Notes: generated from the sequence alone by a model not told the origin. A stretch of 64,000 nt of DNA from Mixta tenebrionis (GCF_006517625.1 NZ_VHQI01000001.1:440180-504179), one strand, 5' to 3'; shown: positions 1 through 7,130, counted from the first letter of the stretch. Numbers and translations: made by a program.

Positions 1-173
1 GTACGATGCAGCGTCATATTGCGTATCGCATCGCCATGATCGAGGAAGACATCCAGATCGGGCAGCGTACCGCAACACGCGCCTGCCAGCGCTGACTGCC
101 AGAGCGGCGCCCGCCGCCCCATCGCCGCCATGCTGACCGCCGCGCCAAGCGCCAGCTGTGAGACAGAATCCAT
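1..173 (-). CDS. YdjM-family membrane metal-dependent hydrolase, N-terminal fragment
   Basis: The reverse strand is open from an ATG at 173 to the window edge, giving 57 residues. The start is supported by a GCAGGAG Shine-Dalgarno sequence about five bases upstream. The fragment is hydrophobic, with small residues at the front, and carries LPDLD near residues 38-42 followed by a terminal LHR. Both fit the YdjM/YbcI family (inner-membrane proteins, predicted metal-dependent hydrolases), where PD-D and a later HRG-TH motif are conserved. Most of the protein lies outside the window, so the catalytic half cannot be judged. E. coli ydjM is LexA-controlled, but I see no CTGT-N8-ACAG box between 174 and 251. 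Confidence 0.6.
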   Translation of the reverse strand, partial: MDSVSQLALGAAVSMAAMGRRAPLWQSALAGACCGTLPDLDVFLDHGDAIRNMTLHR

Positions 174-251
174 ACATGCTCCTGCGTTGCAACCTAACGC
201 TATAAGCCTGGCGCAATTCTGCTGTGGCGAAGGTAAAGTTTCTCGCCCCGG

Positions 252-878
252 TTAACGCATGCGGATACCTTCAATCACCATATGCTGTACGTTAGCCACG
301 GTTTGCGCAAAAAACGCCGCATCATGCAGGGTATAACCGCTCACCGCCGCAACCTGCACGGCAAAATCGGCATAGTGCTGAGTAGTGGCCCACAGCATAA
401 ATACCAGATGCTGCGGCGCTACCGGCGCCAGTCGCTTTTGCGCAATCCAGTTTTCAATCACGCGCGATTTATTATCAATCAGCTGCTTCAGATCGCCCTC
501 CAGCTCCGCCTTCAGTAGCGGCGCGCCCTGCAACATTTCCAGGCAGAAGAGCCGCGAGGCCTGGGGGTGATCGCGTGAAACCTCCAGTTTCAGCTGAATA
601 TAGTGACGAATCGCCTCCAGCGGATCCTGATCCGCACGCAGCGCGCGCAACGGCGCCAGCCAGACGTCGAGGATATCTTTCAGCACCGCGATATAAAGCG
701 CTTCTTTTGATGGAAAATAGTAAAGCAGGTTGGTTTTCGATATTCCGGCTCGTTCGGCTACCCGATCGAGACGGGTGCCGTGCATACCAAATTGTGAAAA
801 ATATTCCAGCGCCGCCGCCAGAATAGCGGAGCGCTTTGCCGCCGCGCGCGAATGTCGTGTTGAAGCCTGATCTACCAC
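252..878 (-). CDS. rutR: RutR, TetR-family pyrimidine-responsive regulator
   Basis: This is a 208-residue TetR-type repressor. Residues 34-61 form the helix-turn-helix, including SKTNLLYYFPSKEAL, and the rest is the all-helical ligand domain. The sequence follows E. coli RutR over its full length (for example SRLFCLEML, ASTQHYADFA-like and VIEGIR at the end). RutR senses uracil/thymine; in E. coli it represses the divergent rutABCDEFG pyrimidine-degradation operon and also acts at carAB. Translation starts at GTG (878), preceded by GGGGAAAC; no ATG fits better. The rut operon is not next to it here: the upstream neighbour is a permease. The protein is confidently assigned, but its targets in this genome are unknown. 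Confidence 0.9.
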   Translation of the reverse strand: MVDQASTRHSRAAAKRSAILAAALEYFSQFGMHGTRLDRVAERAGISKTNLLYYFPSKEALYIAVLKDILDVWLAPLRALRADQDPLEAIRHYIQLKLEVSRDHPQASRLFCLEMLQGAPLLKAELEGDLKQLIDNKSRVIENWIAQKRLAPVAPQHLVFMLWATTQHYADFAVQVAAVSGYTLHDAAFFAQTVANVQHMVIEGIRMR

Positions 879-1051
879 GTTTCCCCGGTTCCTTTCTGAA
901 AATGCACGCGCTTTATGTTAACAAAAAAGCGCTGGTGCGGCCGCAGCCCGCTGCGCGACTGGCTGATGTTTATCCCCCACACGGCTATTATCACCTGACG
1001 TCGATGAGAAGTTTATCCGGCTCGCTCTTTATCTGCGCACGCCGTCTGCGG

Positions 1052-1963
1052 CTACTCTTCACGCGCAACGGACCTCGCCCCGCCCCGTTTCTTCAGCTTC
1101 AGTTCGCTAACGATAACGCCCAGCACAATCAACGCGCCGCCGAGCAGCGCCGCGCCGGGCAAACGCTCGCCGGCTATGCGTCCGAAGAGGCCGGCCCATA
1201 CCGGCTCGCCCGCGTAAATCAGCGTGGCGCGCGTGGGCGAAACGCTGCGCTGCGCCCAGTTCATGGTGATCTGAATCAATGCGCTGGCGATGCCGAGACC
1301 CAGCGCGCTTCCCCAGAGCCAGGGAGACATGGCCGGCACCTGCTCGCCGTCCGGAATCATCAGCAGAAAGGAGGCCAGCGAGGCGACGGCCAGCTGGACG
1401 ATAGTGACGCGGCGGATATCAACCTTGCCGGCCCAGGCGCCGATCAGGATTATCTCTCCGGCAATCGCCAGCGTGCTGAGCAGCGTCGCCAGCTCGCCCG
1501 GACTCAGAGCAAGCCCGCCGCTTTCCGGTCCGGCCACCAGCAGCAGTCCGCCAAAAGCGAGCGCTACCCCGCACCAGGACATCAGCCCCGGCCTTTTCCC
1601 TAAACAGGCCCACTGCAGCAGCGGCACCAGCGGTACATAGAGCGCGGTAATAAAGGCCGACTGGCTGCCGGAGATAGTCTGCATTCCCCATGTCTGCAGG
1701 CCGTAACCGCAGCTGATGGCGATGCCGATCCAGAAGCCCGCCGTTAGCTCACGACGCGTAAAGCCGCCCAGCGATCGCCAGGAAAAGAGCAGCAGCGCCG
1801 CCGTCGCGGTGGCAAAGCGCAGCCCGACAAAAAAGAAGGGGCCGCTCATGGTCATCGCATGGTGCACCACCATAAAGGTGCCGCCCCAAACCATAGTGAT
1901 GAAGATAAGAATGCCTTCCGGCAACGTAAGCCGCCATTTGTAGCGTGATAACCAACCAGACAT
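1052..1963 (-). CDS. EamA/DMT-superfamily permease
   Basis: This 303-residue integral membrane protein has about ten hydrophobic segments arranged as two EamA halves, roughly residues 10-140 and 150-285, with a short basic tail (KLKKRGG). That is the usual architecture of drug/metabolite exporters of the RhaT/EamA group. The substrate cannot be deduced from sequence. I chose the internal ATG at 1963, giving MSGWLSRYKWRL, because the more upstream ATG at 2023 adds an unlikely soluble leader of 20 residues. It lies between rutR and wrbA, where E. coli carries the rut operon and ymdF, so it replaces that block. Export of a pyrimidine or amino acid is possible but not shown. Confidence 0.75.
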   Translation of the reverse strand: MSGWLSRYKWRLTLPEGILIFITMVWGGTFMVVHHAMTMSGPFFFVGLRFATATAALLLFSWRSLGGFTRRELTAGFWIGIAISCGYGLQTWGMQTISGSQSAFITALYVPLVPLLQWACLGKRPGLMSWCGVALAFGGLLLVAGPESGGLALSPGELATLLSTLAIAGEIILIGAWAGKVDIRRVTIVQLAVASLASFLLMIPDGEQVPAMSPWLWGSALGLGIASALIQITMNWAQRSVSPTRATLIYAGEPVWAGLFGRIAGERLPGAALLGGALIVLGVIVSELKLKKRGGARSVAREE

Positions 1964-2107
1964 ATCCAGAAAATCCCGAAAAATTAAGGCTGACAGTGTG
2001 CTTTCCCCGTTGTGGCAGGTCAATCGCCAAAGCGCGTCCAGGCAAGGTCGCCGTCTTCTTCTATACTCAATTACTGTTGTTACCTTTCATCGCTACAGGA
2101 GAACGTT

Positions 2108-2197
2108 ATGACTCAGAAACCATCCCAGCCGAGCAAAGACGATCCGAACCAGGCGCCGGAATCGGGCGATAAACAACCTGCTACGCCTAAAAAATAA
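2108..2197 (+). CDS. small hydrophilic protein of unknown function (29 aa)
   Basis: This is a short ORF with ATG at 2108 and a strong CAGGAGAAC ribosome-binding sequence seven bases upstream. It encodes 29 residues that are almost entirely polar or Pro/Lys/Gln (it begins MTQKPSQPSKDD and ends in ATPKK), so it is predicted to be disordered. A TATACT hexamer at 2062-2067 could be its -10. It lies 54 nt ahead of wrbA in the same direction and could be cotranscribed with the wrbA-yccJ stress genes. I do not recognise a family. The good ribosome-binding site and position argue for translation; the short length and biased composition argue for caution. Confidence 0.45.
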   Translation: MTQKPSQPSKDDPNQAPESGDKQPATPKK

Positions 2198-2251
2198 GGG
2201 GTCCGGCTACTATGGCGGACCGCTGTCAAAGAATAAACAGGGAGTCGAACG

Positions 2252-2851
2252 ATGGCGAAAATTCTGGTGCTCTATTACTCAATGTATGGACACGTTGAAA
2301 CCATGGCAAGAGCGGTAGCGGAAGGCGCAGAGCGGGTAGCCGGCGCTGAAGTGGTCATCAAACGCGTACCTGAAACCATGGAGGCCGCGCGCTTCGCTCA
2401 GGCTGGCGGTAAAACCGATCGGGCCGCGCCGGAGGCGACGCCAGAAGAGCTTCCACAGTATGACGCCATTATTTTCGGCACCCCAACCCGTTTCGGCAAT
2501 ATGTCCGGACAGATGCGCACTTTCCTCGATCGTACTGGCGGACTGTGGGCCGCCGGCGCGCTCTACGGCAAGGTGGCCAGCGTTTTCACCTCTACCGGAA
2601 CCGGCGGCGGGCAGGAGCAGACCATCACCTCCACCTGGACCACCCTGGCCCATCACGGCATGGTGATCGTCCCCATCGGTTACGGCACGAAAGAGCTGTT
2701 TGATGTGAGCCAGGTACGCGGCGGCACGCCTTACGGCGCCTCAACCTATGCCGGCGGCGACGGTTCACGTCAGCCCACGCAGGAGGAGCTGGATATTGCC
2801 CGCTTCCAGGGCGAGCATGTCGCCCGGCTGACGGTGAAACTGAACGGATAG
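2252..2851 (+). CDS. wrbA: WrbA, NAD(P)H:quinone oxidoreductase (type IV)
   Basis: This 199-residue flavodoxin-fold enzyme matches E. coli WrbA in length and sequence. The FMN phosphate loop is [10 protein letters not shown] at residues 10-19. The isoalloxazine-binding segment [12 protein letters not shown] and the [11 protein letters not shown] loop are intact. It catalyses two-electron reduction of quinones as a tetramer in the cytoplasm, limiting semiquinone and superoxide formation. A GGGAG Shine-Dalgarno precedes the ATG. yccJ follows after 24 nt, the same wrbA-yccJ pair as in E. coli, where it is induced in stationary phase under RpoS. I could not verify an RpoS promoter here. Confidence 0.96.
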   Translation: MAKILVLYYSMYGHVETMARAVAEGAERVAGAEVVIKRVPETMEAARFAQAGGKTDRAAPEATPEELPQYDAIIFGTPTRFGNMSGQMRTFLDRTGGLWAAGALYGKVASVFTSTGTGGGQEQTITSTWTTLAHHGMVIVPIGYGTKELFDVSQVRGGTPYGASTYAGGDGSRQPTQEELDIARFQGEHVARLTVKLNG

Positions 2852-2875
2852 TCTCAACCAACACAGGAGAATACG

Positions 2876-3106
2876 ATGGCAACGCAACAATCTAAAGCAC
2901 ATCACGTCGGCGAATGGGCAAGCCTGCGCCATACCTCACCTGAGATTGCTGAGGCAATTTTTGAAGTAGCAAACTATGACGAAAAGCTGGCTGAAGAAAT
3001 TTGGCGCCAGCAGGGCAATGATGAAGTGCTGTTTCGCGCCTTTGATAAGACTGACGCCGACGTTCTGACCTGGGACGATACGGTTGTTGAACGAAAGAAT
3101 GTCTGA
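2876..3106 (+). CDS. yccJ: YccJ family protein
   Basis: This 76-residue acidic, soluble protein contains the conserved YccJ core ([19 protein letters not shown] and a DVLTWDDT tail). It follows wrbA by 24 nt with its own ACAGGAG ribosome-binding site, so the two are very probably one transcript. The function of YccJ is unknown. In E. coli it is a stationary-phase protein cotranscribed with wrbA. No membrane segment or metal-binding cluster is visible. The transcript is closed by a hairpin terminator 12 nt after the stop. Confidence 0.92.
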   Translation: MATQQSKAHHVGEWASLRHTSPEIAEAIFEVANYDEKLAEEIWRQQGNDEVLFRAFDKTDADVLTWDDTVVERKNV

Positions 3107-3118
3107 TTAGCCAGAAAT

Positions 3119-3145
3119 GGGCGGGATTTTCCCGCCCTGTTTGTT
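3119..3145 (+). terminator. intrinsic terminator of wrbA-yccJ
   Basis: An 8-bp perfect stem, GGGCGGGA/TCCCGCCC, with a TTT loop is followed by TGTTTGTT just after the yccJ stop and before the next gene. Confidence 0.8.
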
Positions 3146-3169
3146 ACAGCCAGCGAAAAGGAGCCTTTT

Positions 3170-4546
3170 GTGTCAACCTACCAGTCCGTAAATCCCGCAA
3201 CCAACGAAGTGATTAAAACCTGGCCTGCTCATAACGATGACTATGTCGAATCCGCGCTGGAAAAAGCCTGGCAGCTTTATCAGTCCGACTGGTCAAAAGG
3301 CGATATTCAACCGCGCTTGCAGGTGTTGCATAAGCTGGCGGATCTGATTGACAGCCGTGTCGATGAACTGGCGAAAGCCGCCAGCCTGGAGATGGGCAAG
3401 CTGCTGAAACAGAGCCGGGGCGAAGTGCAGCTTTGTGCCCGCATCGCCCGCTACTATGCGGAAAATGCCGAACGCTTTCTACAGCCGGTGCCCTACCCTG
3501 ACGTTTCAGGCGAGGCCTGGGTCGAATATCATCCGCTCGGCGTTCTGGTGGCCGTGGAGCCATGGAACTTCCCCTATTATCAGCTAATGCGCGTGCTGGC
3601 GCCAAACCTGGCGGCAGGCAATCCGGTGCTGGCGAAACATGCCGCAATCGTCCCACACTGCGCCAGCCTGTTTGAGGCGCTGGTGCGTGAAGCGGGCGCG
3701 CCTGAAGGCGCCTGGACCAATCTGTTTATTTCCAGCGATAAGGTCGCTGAGCTGATCGCCGACGATCGCGTTCAGGGCGCGGCGCTTACCGGTTCCGAAC
3801 GCGCCGGGAGCGCCGTGGCGCAGCAGGCGGGTAAGTACCTGAAGAAAAGCACGCTTGAGCTGGGCGGCAATGACGTTTTTGTCGTGCTCGATGATTGCGA
3901 TCTGGAAGAGGCCGTCAGCCAGGGCGTACAGGCGCGACTCAGCAACGCCGGTCAGGTTTGTACTGCGGCGAAGCGCTTTATTGTCCAGCGCAGCGTCGCC
4001 GAGCGGTTTTTAACGAAGTTTACTGACGCCTTTAAAGCAATGAAGCTGGGCGATCCGCTGGATGAAAGTACCACGCTTGGCCCGCTCTCTTCTTCCAGCG
4101 CGCGCGATACCCTGGCCGAGCAGGTAAAGGACGCCATTAAACATGGCGCAACGCTCCACTATGGCGGCGAGACGGTTTCAGGTCCCGGCTGTTTCTATCA
4201 GCCCACGATACTGACGGGTATTACGCGCGATAATCCCGCCTATTTTGCCGAATTTTTCGGGCCGGTAGCGCAGATCTACGTGGTGGATAGCGATGATGAC
4301 GTGGTGCGCTTAGCCAACGATTCGCACTATGGGCTGGGCGGCGCGATTTTCACTGGCGATACGGAACGCGGCAAACGTCTGGCCTCGCGTATCGAAACCG
4401 GCATGGTGTTTATCAACTCGGCGAGCGATACCGCCCCGGAACTGCCTTTCGGCGGGATCAAGCGCTCCGGCTATGGGCGCGAACTCTCCGATCTCGGCAT
4501 TAAAGAGTTTGTTAACCAGAAGCTGGTAGTAATTGCCGGGCAGTAA
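3170..4546 (+). CDS. sad: NAD(P)-dependent succinate-semialdehyde dehydrogenase (Sad/YneI type)
   Basis: This is a 458-residue aldehyde dehydrogenase. The active site is complete: Asn133 in PWNFP, Glu230 in LELGG, and the nucleophile Cys264 in NAGQVCTA. The sequence is closest to the Sad (YneI) branch, which oxidises succinic semialdehyde to succinate and takes part in 4-aminobutyrate and putrescine breakdown. GabD-type enzymes are longer (about 480 aa). The start is GTG at 3170, with AAAAGGAG upstream. In E. coli sad lies far from this locus, beside glsB; here it is inserted between yccJ and agp, with terminators on both sides, so it is a single-gene unit. Substrate specificity is inferred from family. 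Confidence 0.85.
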   Translation: MSTYQSVNPATNEVIKTWPAHNDDYVESALEKAWQLYQSDWSKGDIQPRLQVLHKLADLIDSRVDELAKAASLEMGKLLKQSRGEVQLCARIARYYAENAERFLQPVPYPDVSGEAWVEYHPLGVLVAVEPWNFPYYQLMRVLAPNLAAGNPVLAKHAAIVPHCASLFEALVREAGAPEGAWTNLFISSDKVAELIADDRVQGAALTGSERAGSAVAQQAGKYLKKSTLELGGNDVFVVLDDCDLEEAVSQGVQARLSNAGQVCTAAKRFIVQRSVAERFLTKFTDAFKAMKLGDPLDESTTLGPLSSSSARDTLAEQVKDAIKHGATLHYGGETVSGPGCFYQPTILTGITRDNPAYFAEFFGPVAQIYVVDSDDDVVRLANDSHYGLGGAIFTGDTERGKRLASRIETGMVFINSASDTAPELPFGGIKRSGYGRELSDLGIKEFVNQKLVVIAGQ

Positions 4547-4562
4547 GTCCGCATTATCATGT

Positions 4563-4589
4563 AAAAAAAGGGAGCCAGAGGCTCCCTTT
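4563..4589. terminator. bidirectional terminator between sad and agp
   Basis: A GGGAGCC/GGCTCCC stem with an AGA loop is preceded by seven A residues. The minus-strand transcript of agp therefore ends in a U7 tract, while the plus side has only TTT. Confidence 0.8.
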
Positions 4590-4593
4590 GCCT

Positions 4594-6117
4594 TTATGCC
4601 GCTGGCGCGGCGTCGGAAATCTCTTTTTGCTGTACCTTTTCGCCGGACGATGCCGGCGCTTCAGGCGTAGCGGCAGCCGCCTTTTCCTGAGCAGGCTTAT
4701 CCGCTGCAGCTTTTTCTGGCGTCGCTTTCTGCTGGGCGGCTTTATCCGCAGCCGCCTTTTCCTGCGCCGCTTTCTGTTGGGCGGCCTTATCCGCAGCCGC
4801 CTTTTCCTGCGCCGCCTTCTCTGCCGCCACTGGCGTCTTTACCGGCGCGGCGGCAGGCTGCAATGCGGTCCCCTGCAGCGCGGCGTTTAATACCCCGCTA
4901 AACTGCTGCCATGAGCAAAAACCATTAGCATCCGCCGGGCAGCCGTTCAGCTGCAACGTGACGCGCTGCGGCGGATTCTTCAGGCTGAGCGCTTCACCAT
5001 CGCGCAGCTGCTCTGCCGTCTGATACACATATTCAATTTTTACCAGATCCTTATTCGCTTTAGCATCATGCCAGCGTTCAAATACTACCTGTCCGCCGAT
5101 GGGCGTTTTTTCATACTGGCCCGGCAGCGTGTAAGGCTTCACCTCCAGCGCCGCCAGCAGCGAAGCGACGTTAGAATCGTGGCCTACCAGCAGCATAACC
5201 TTAGGCGCGGAGGCTTGATTCTGCTCTGGCAGCTGGCTGCGAATATAGTCAATAAGCGGCGCGGCCACCTCACGTGCGATCTCCGGCGCGGTAAACAGCG
5301 CATCCTGATAGCCGTTTTTAATTGCCGACAGCGCCTGCCACTGTTCCGGCGTTTTAATTTCTCCCCAGGCTACCTGCTCCAGCGGGAACCCCTGGTAGTA
5401 TTGCAGCGTAAAGGCGTCCACCAGCGAGTTGCCCACTTTCAGCGGCCCGGCGACGTTTGGCTCTTTGCCGTTTTCCGCACTGAATTTATTTTGATTTTCG
5501 CTGCTCAGCGTGCACTGTTTTTTACCGTTACAGGCCGGTGAATTTTTATAGTCCACTATCTTCTCAAGCTGCTGGAAAGCAGACTTAAGATCCAGCTTGT
5601 CGCCCTGGGCGTTTAGCGCCGCCAGCGCCTTTTTATTAAAGTCTTCGCTATCGTTAGTCACCACCGGATTAAATACCGGGTCCATGCTGCCCATTTCATT
5701 CTGATGCGTCACGGCTACATCGCAGCCAGGGAACGCGCCGGTAACAAAATACTGGGCGGTGGCGACGGTGCGCTGCAGGCTGTTGGCGTAGGTAAACACC
5801 TCATCCGGGGCGGGACAGACCTCTTTCTTTAACAACCCCTGCTGCGCCAGCCATTCGCGCGTATAACGCCCCATATAGATTTCCAGCACGCCGCCTTTGG
5901 TAGTCAGCTCGCCGCCGGGAACATCCCACTGCGGCCACGCTTTTTTAGTAACCTGAGCCAGCAGGCTGCCATTATCCACCAGCGGCGCGCGCAGATTGTG
6001 TCGGCTTAATATCAGCACCTGCTGAAGTTGCAGATCGCCATCAGCGGCCTGGGCGGAAAATCCTATGGGTAACGCCGCAATAACCGACAGTGCGCAAAGG
6101 GAGAGTTTTTTAATCAT
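4594..6117 (-). CDS. agp: Agp, periplasmic glucose-1-phosphatase with C-terminal repeat tail
   Basis: This is a 507-residue precursor. A Sec signal peptide occupies residues 1-24 (cleavage after FSAQA). The histidine-acid-phosphatase motif RHNLRAP at 39-45 carries the phosphorylated His40, and the VGHDSN motif provides the acid catalyst. The core matches E. coli Agp (413 aa), which hydrolyses glucose-1-phosphate for scavenging and has weak phytase activity. I chose the ATG at 6117 because it begins the signal peptide; upstream in-frame ATGs would bury it. The last ~93 residues, after VLNAAL, are extra: low-complexity Ala/Lys/Glu/Gln built on 15-residue units such as [15 protein letters not shown]. 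This tail is absent from E. coli Agp and is likely helical or disordered. Confidence 0.93.
   Translation of the reverse strand: MIKKLSLCALSVIAALPIGFSAQAADGDLQLQQVLILSRHNLRAPLVDNGSLLAQVTKKAWPQWDVPGGELTTKGGVLEIYMGRYTREWLAQQGLLKKEVCPAPDEVFTYANSLQRTVATAQYFVTGAFPGCDVAVTHQNEMGSMDPVFNPVVTNDSEDFNKKALAALNAQGDKLDLKSAFQQLEKIVDYKNSPACNGKKQCTLSSENQNKFSAENGKEPNVAGPLKVGNSLVDAFTLQYYQGFPLEQVAWGEIKTPEQWQALSAIKNGYQDALFTAPEIAREVAAPLIDYIRSQLPEQNQASAPKVMLLVGHDSNVASLLAALEVKPYTLPGQYEKTPIGGQVVFERWHDAKANKDLVKIEYVYQTAEQLRDGEALSLKNPPQRVTLQLNGCPADANGFCSWQQFSGVLNAALQGTALQPAAAPVKTPVAAEKAAQEKAAADKAAQQKAAQEKAAADKAAQQKATPEKAAADKPAQEKAAAATPEAPASSGEKVQQKEISDAAPAA
4734..4820. repeat. 45-bp direct repeat within the agp tail
   Basis: Two tandem 45-bp units begin at 4734 and 4779 and differ by only a few T/C changes. 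Each encodes one 15-residue Ala/Lys/Glu/Gln block of the Agp tail. More diverged units flank them. The unit length is a multiple of three, so copy-number change would keep the reading frame. Confidence 0.8.
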
Positions 6118-6384
6118 TATTACCGTTCCATTTGATCCGATGATGGGTTGCTGACTCCTGACTAGAGGCGTGAGAGCCAATACCAGGTATGACACATCAT
6201 GTCGCTTCCCGCCCTGCGGCGGCGATGCGGCTTTATATCGTATCAGGACTATAGCAGACGCGCGACACCGCCGGTTAGCCCTGTTAGCTGGCTGAAAAGC
6301 AACAGAATGTTTTATACCTGCGCTGCGGGTAAAGCAGAGCGTCAGCAAGCGGAATAAAGCGGGGATCAGAGGCGGGCGGATATG
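6118..6384. other. agp upstream region without a gene
   Basis: Together with the terminator that follows, about 300 bases lie between the agp start and the first tRNA gene. The stretch should hold the agp promoter on the minus strand; a TATAGT hexamer is visible there, but I see no convincing -35 at the right distance. I see no ORF with a ribosome-binding site, no RNA gene and no repeat in it. In E. coli the hya, app, tor and cbpA loci lie between agp and serT; none is present here. Confidence 0.5.
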
Positions 6385-6410
6385 AAAAAAGCCAGCACGC
6401 TGTGCTGGCT
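6385..6410 (-). terminator. terminator downstream of the last serT copy
   Basis: A 9-bp perfect stem, AGCCAGCAC/GTGCTGGCT, with a three-base loop is followed on the minus strand by six U residues. It starts 9 nt past the CCA end of the tRNA gene at 6420. Confidence 0.9.
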
Positions 6411-6419
6411 CTTAAAATG

Positions 6420-6507
6420 TGGCGGAGGAGGAGAGATTCGAACTCTCGGATGGTTTCCCATCGGCGGTTTTCAAGACCGCTGCCTTAAGCCGCTCGGCCA
6501 CCCCTCC
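6420..6507 (-). tRNA. serT: tRNA-Ser (anticodon UGA), copy 3 in transcription order
   Basis: This is an 88-base class II tRNA gene with a long variable arm and an encoded CCA. The acceptor stem GGAGGGG pairs with CTCCTCC, followed by discriminator G and CCA, as in enterobacterial serine tRNAs. The anticodon loop reads CTTGAAA, anticodon UGA, which decodes UCA and wobbles to UCG/UCU. The T arm GTTCGAATC is canonical. The neighbouring yccA identifies it as the serT locus. It is identical to the two copies upstream. Confidence 0.97.
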
Positions 6508-6555
6508 GCAAGACGATCGACAGGCAATTCGCCGTCGTGTCATATTGTGCGACGA

Positions 6556-6584
6556 AGTCTAACGGCTTGATTCTGCTTGCGCAA
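6556..6584 (-). promoter_or_regulatory. possible promoter inside the serT spacer (repeat unit 1)
   Basis: On the minus strand TTGCGC and TAGACT are separated by exactly 17 bp, 48 nt upstream of the tRNA gene at 6507. The -35 matches consensus at four positions and the -10 at four. The same element recurs at 6847-6875 in the next unit. Confidence 0.4.
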
Positions 6585-6664
6585 GCCCTTTAAAACAAAA
6601 AAATATCCGTTTGTCTGTTTTCGCAGCGCAACGGCGATAATAACAGCAGCGGGCGGCTTTCAGA

Positions 6665-6697
6665 CAAACGAAAACGGGCCAGCATTGCTGCTGACCC
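6665..6697 (-). terminator. terminator-like hairpin in serT spacer 1
   Basis: On the minus strand GGGTCAGCA pairs with TGCTGGCCC (one U-G pair, four-base loop), followed by GTTTTCGTTTG. It lies 14 nt past the CCA end of the tRNA gene at 6711. Confidence 0.6.
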
Positions 6698-6710
6698 GCT
6701 ATAAATTTAG

Positions 6711-6798
6711 TGGCGGAGGAGGAGAGATTCGAACTCTCGGATGGTTTCCCATCGGCGGTTTTCAAGACCGCTGCCTTAAGCCGCTCGGCCACCCCTCC
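6711..6798 (-). tRNA. serT: tRNA-Ser (anticodon UGA), middle copy
   Basis: This copy is identical to those at 6420 and 7002 over all 88 bases, with the same acceptor pairing, long variable arm, UGA anticodon and encoded CCA. It begins exactly 291 bp from each neighbour. Confidence 0.97.
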
Positions 6799-6846
6799 GC
6801 AAGACGATCGACAGGCAATTCGCCGTCGTGTCATATTGTGCGACGA

Positions 6847-6875
6847 AGTCTAACGGCTTGATTCTGCTTGCGCAA
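6847..6875 (-). promoter_or_regulatory. possible promoter inside the serT spacer (repeat unit 2)
   Basis: This is an exact copy of the TTGCGC-17-TAGACT arrangement found 291 bp to the left. It lies 48 nt upstream of the tRNA gene ending at 6798. Confidence 0.4.
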
Positions 6876-6955
6876 GCCCTTTAAAACAAAAAAATATCCG
6901 TTTGTCTGTTTTCGCAGCGCAACGGCGATAATAACAGCAGCGGGCGGCTTTCAGA

Positions 6956-6988
6956 CAAACGAAAACGGGCCAGCATTGCTGCTGACCC
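6956..6988 (-). terminator. terminator-like hairpin in serT spacer 2
   Basis: This is an exact copy, 291 bp away, of the hairpin at 6665-6697: GGGTCAGCA/TGCTGGCCC followed by a broken U-rich tract. It lies just past the CCA of the tRNA gene at 7002. Confidence 0.6.
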
Positions 6989-7001
6989 GCTATAAATTTA
7001 G

Positions 7002-7089
7002 TGGCGGAGGAGGAGAGATTCGAACTCTCGGATGGTTTCCCATCGGCGGTTTTCAAGACCGCTGCCTTAAGCCGCTCGGCCACCCCTCC
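7002..7089 (-). tRNA. serT: tRNA-Ser (anticodon UGA), first copy in transcription order
   Basis: This third identical 88-base serT gene is nearest to yccA and preceded by the best promoter of the cluster. Its 5' flank differs from those of the other copies: beyond the GCA next to the tRNA start, the sequence at 7092 no longer resembles the spacers. Confidence 0.97.
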
Positions 7090-7101
7090 GCAATGAGGCG
7101 A

Positions 7102-7130
7102 ACTATAAACATCCCTTTGCCGCTTGTAAA
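7102..7130 (-). promoter_or_regulatory. sigma-70 promoter of the serT cluster
   Basis: On the minus strand TTTACA (7125-7130) and TATAGT (7102-7107) are separated by 17 bp, 12 bp upstream of the tRNA gene at 7089. The GC-containing discriminator TCGCC after the -10 is typical of stringently controlled stable-RNA promoters. Confidence 0.85.

Larger units (their letters stand above)
6420..7089. repeat. tandem 291-bp repeat carrying serT (two units plus a partial third)
   Basis: Positions 6420-6710 and 6711-7001 read as identical 291-bp units, each an 88-bp tRNA gene plus a 203-bp spacer. A third tRNA gene follows at 7002-7089, after which the identity stops within a few bases. I see no mismatch between the spacers. 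Confidence 0.95.

Noticed and set aside
6420-7089. Regularly spaced repeats that could suggest a CRISPR array
   Set aside because: The repeated element is an 88-bp tRNA gene, the spacers are identical to each other rather than unique, and no cas genes are present.
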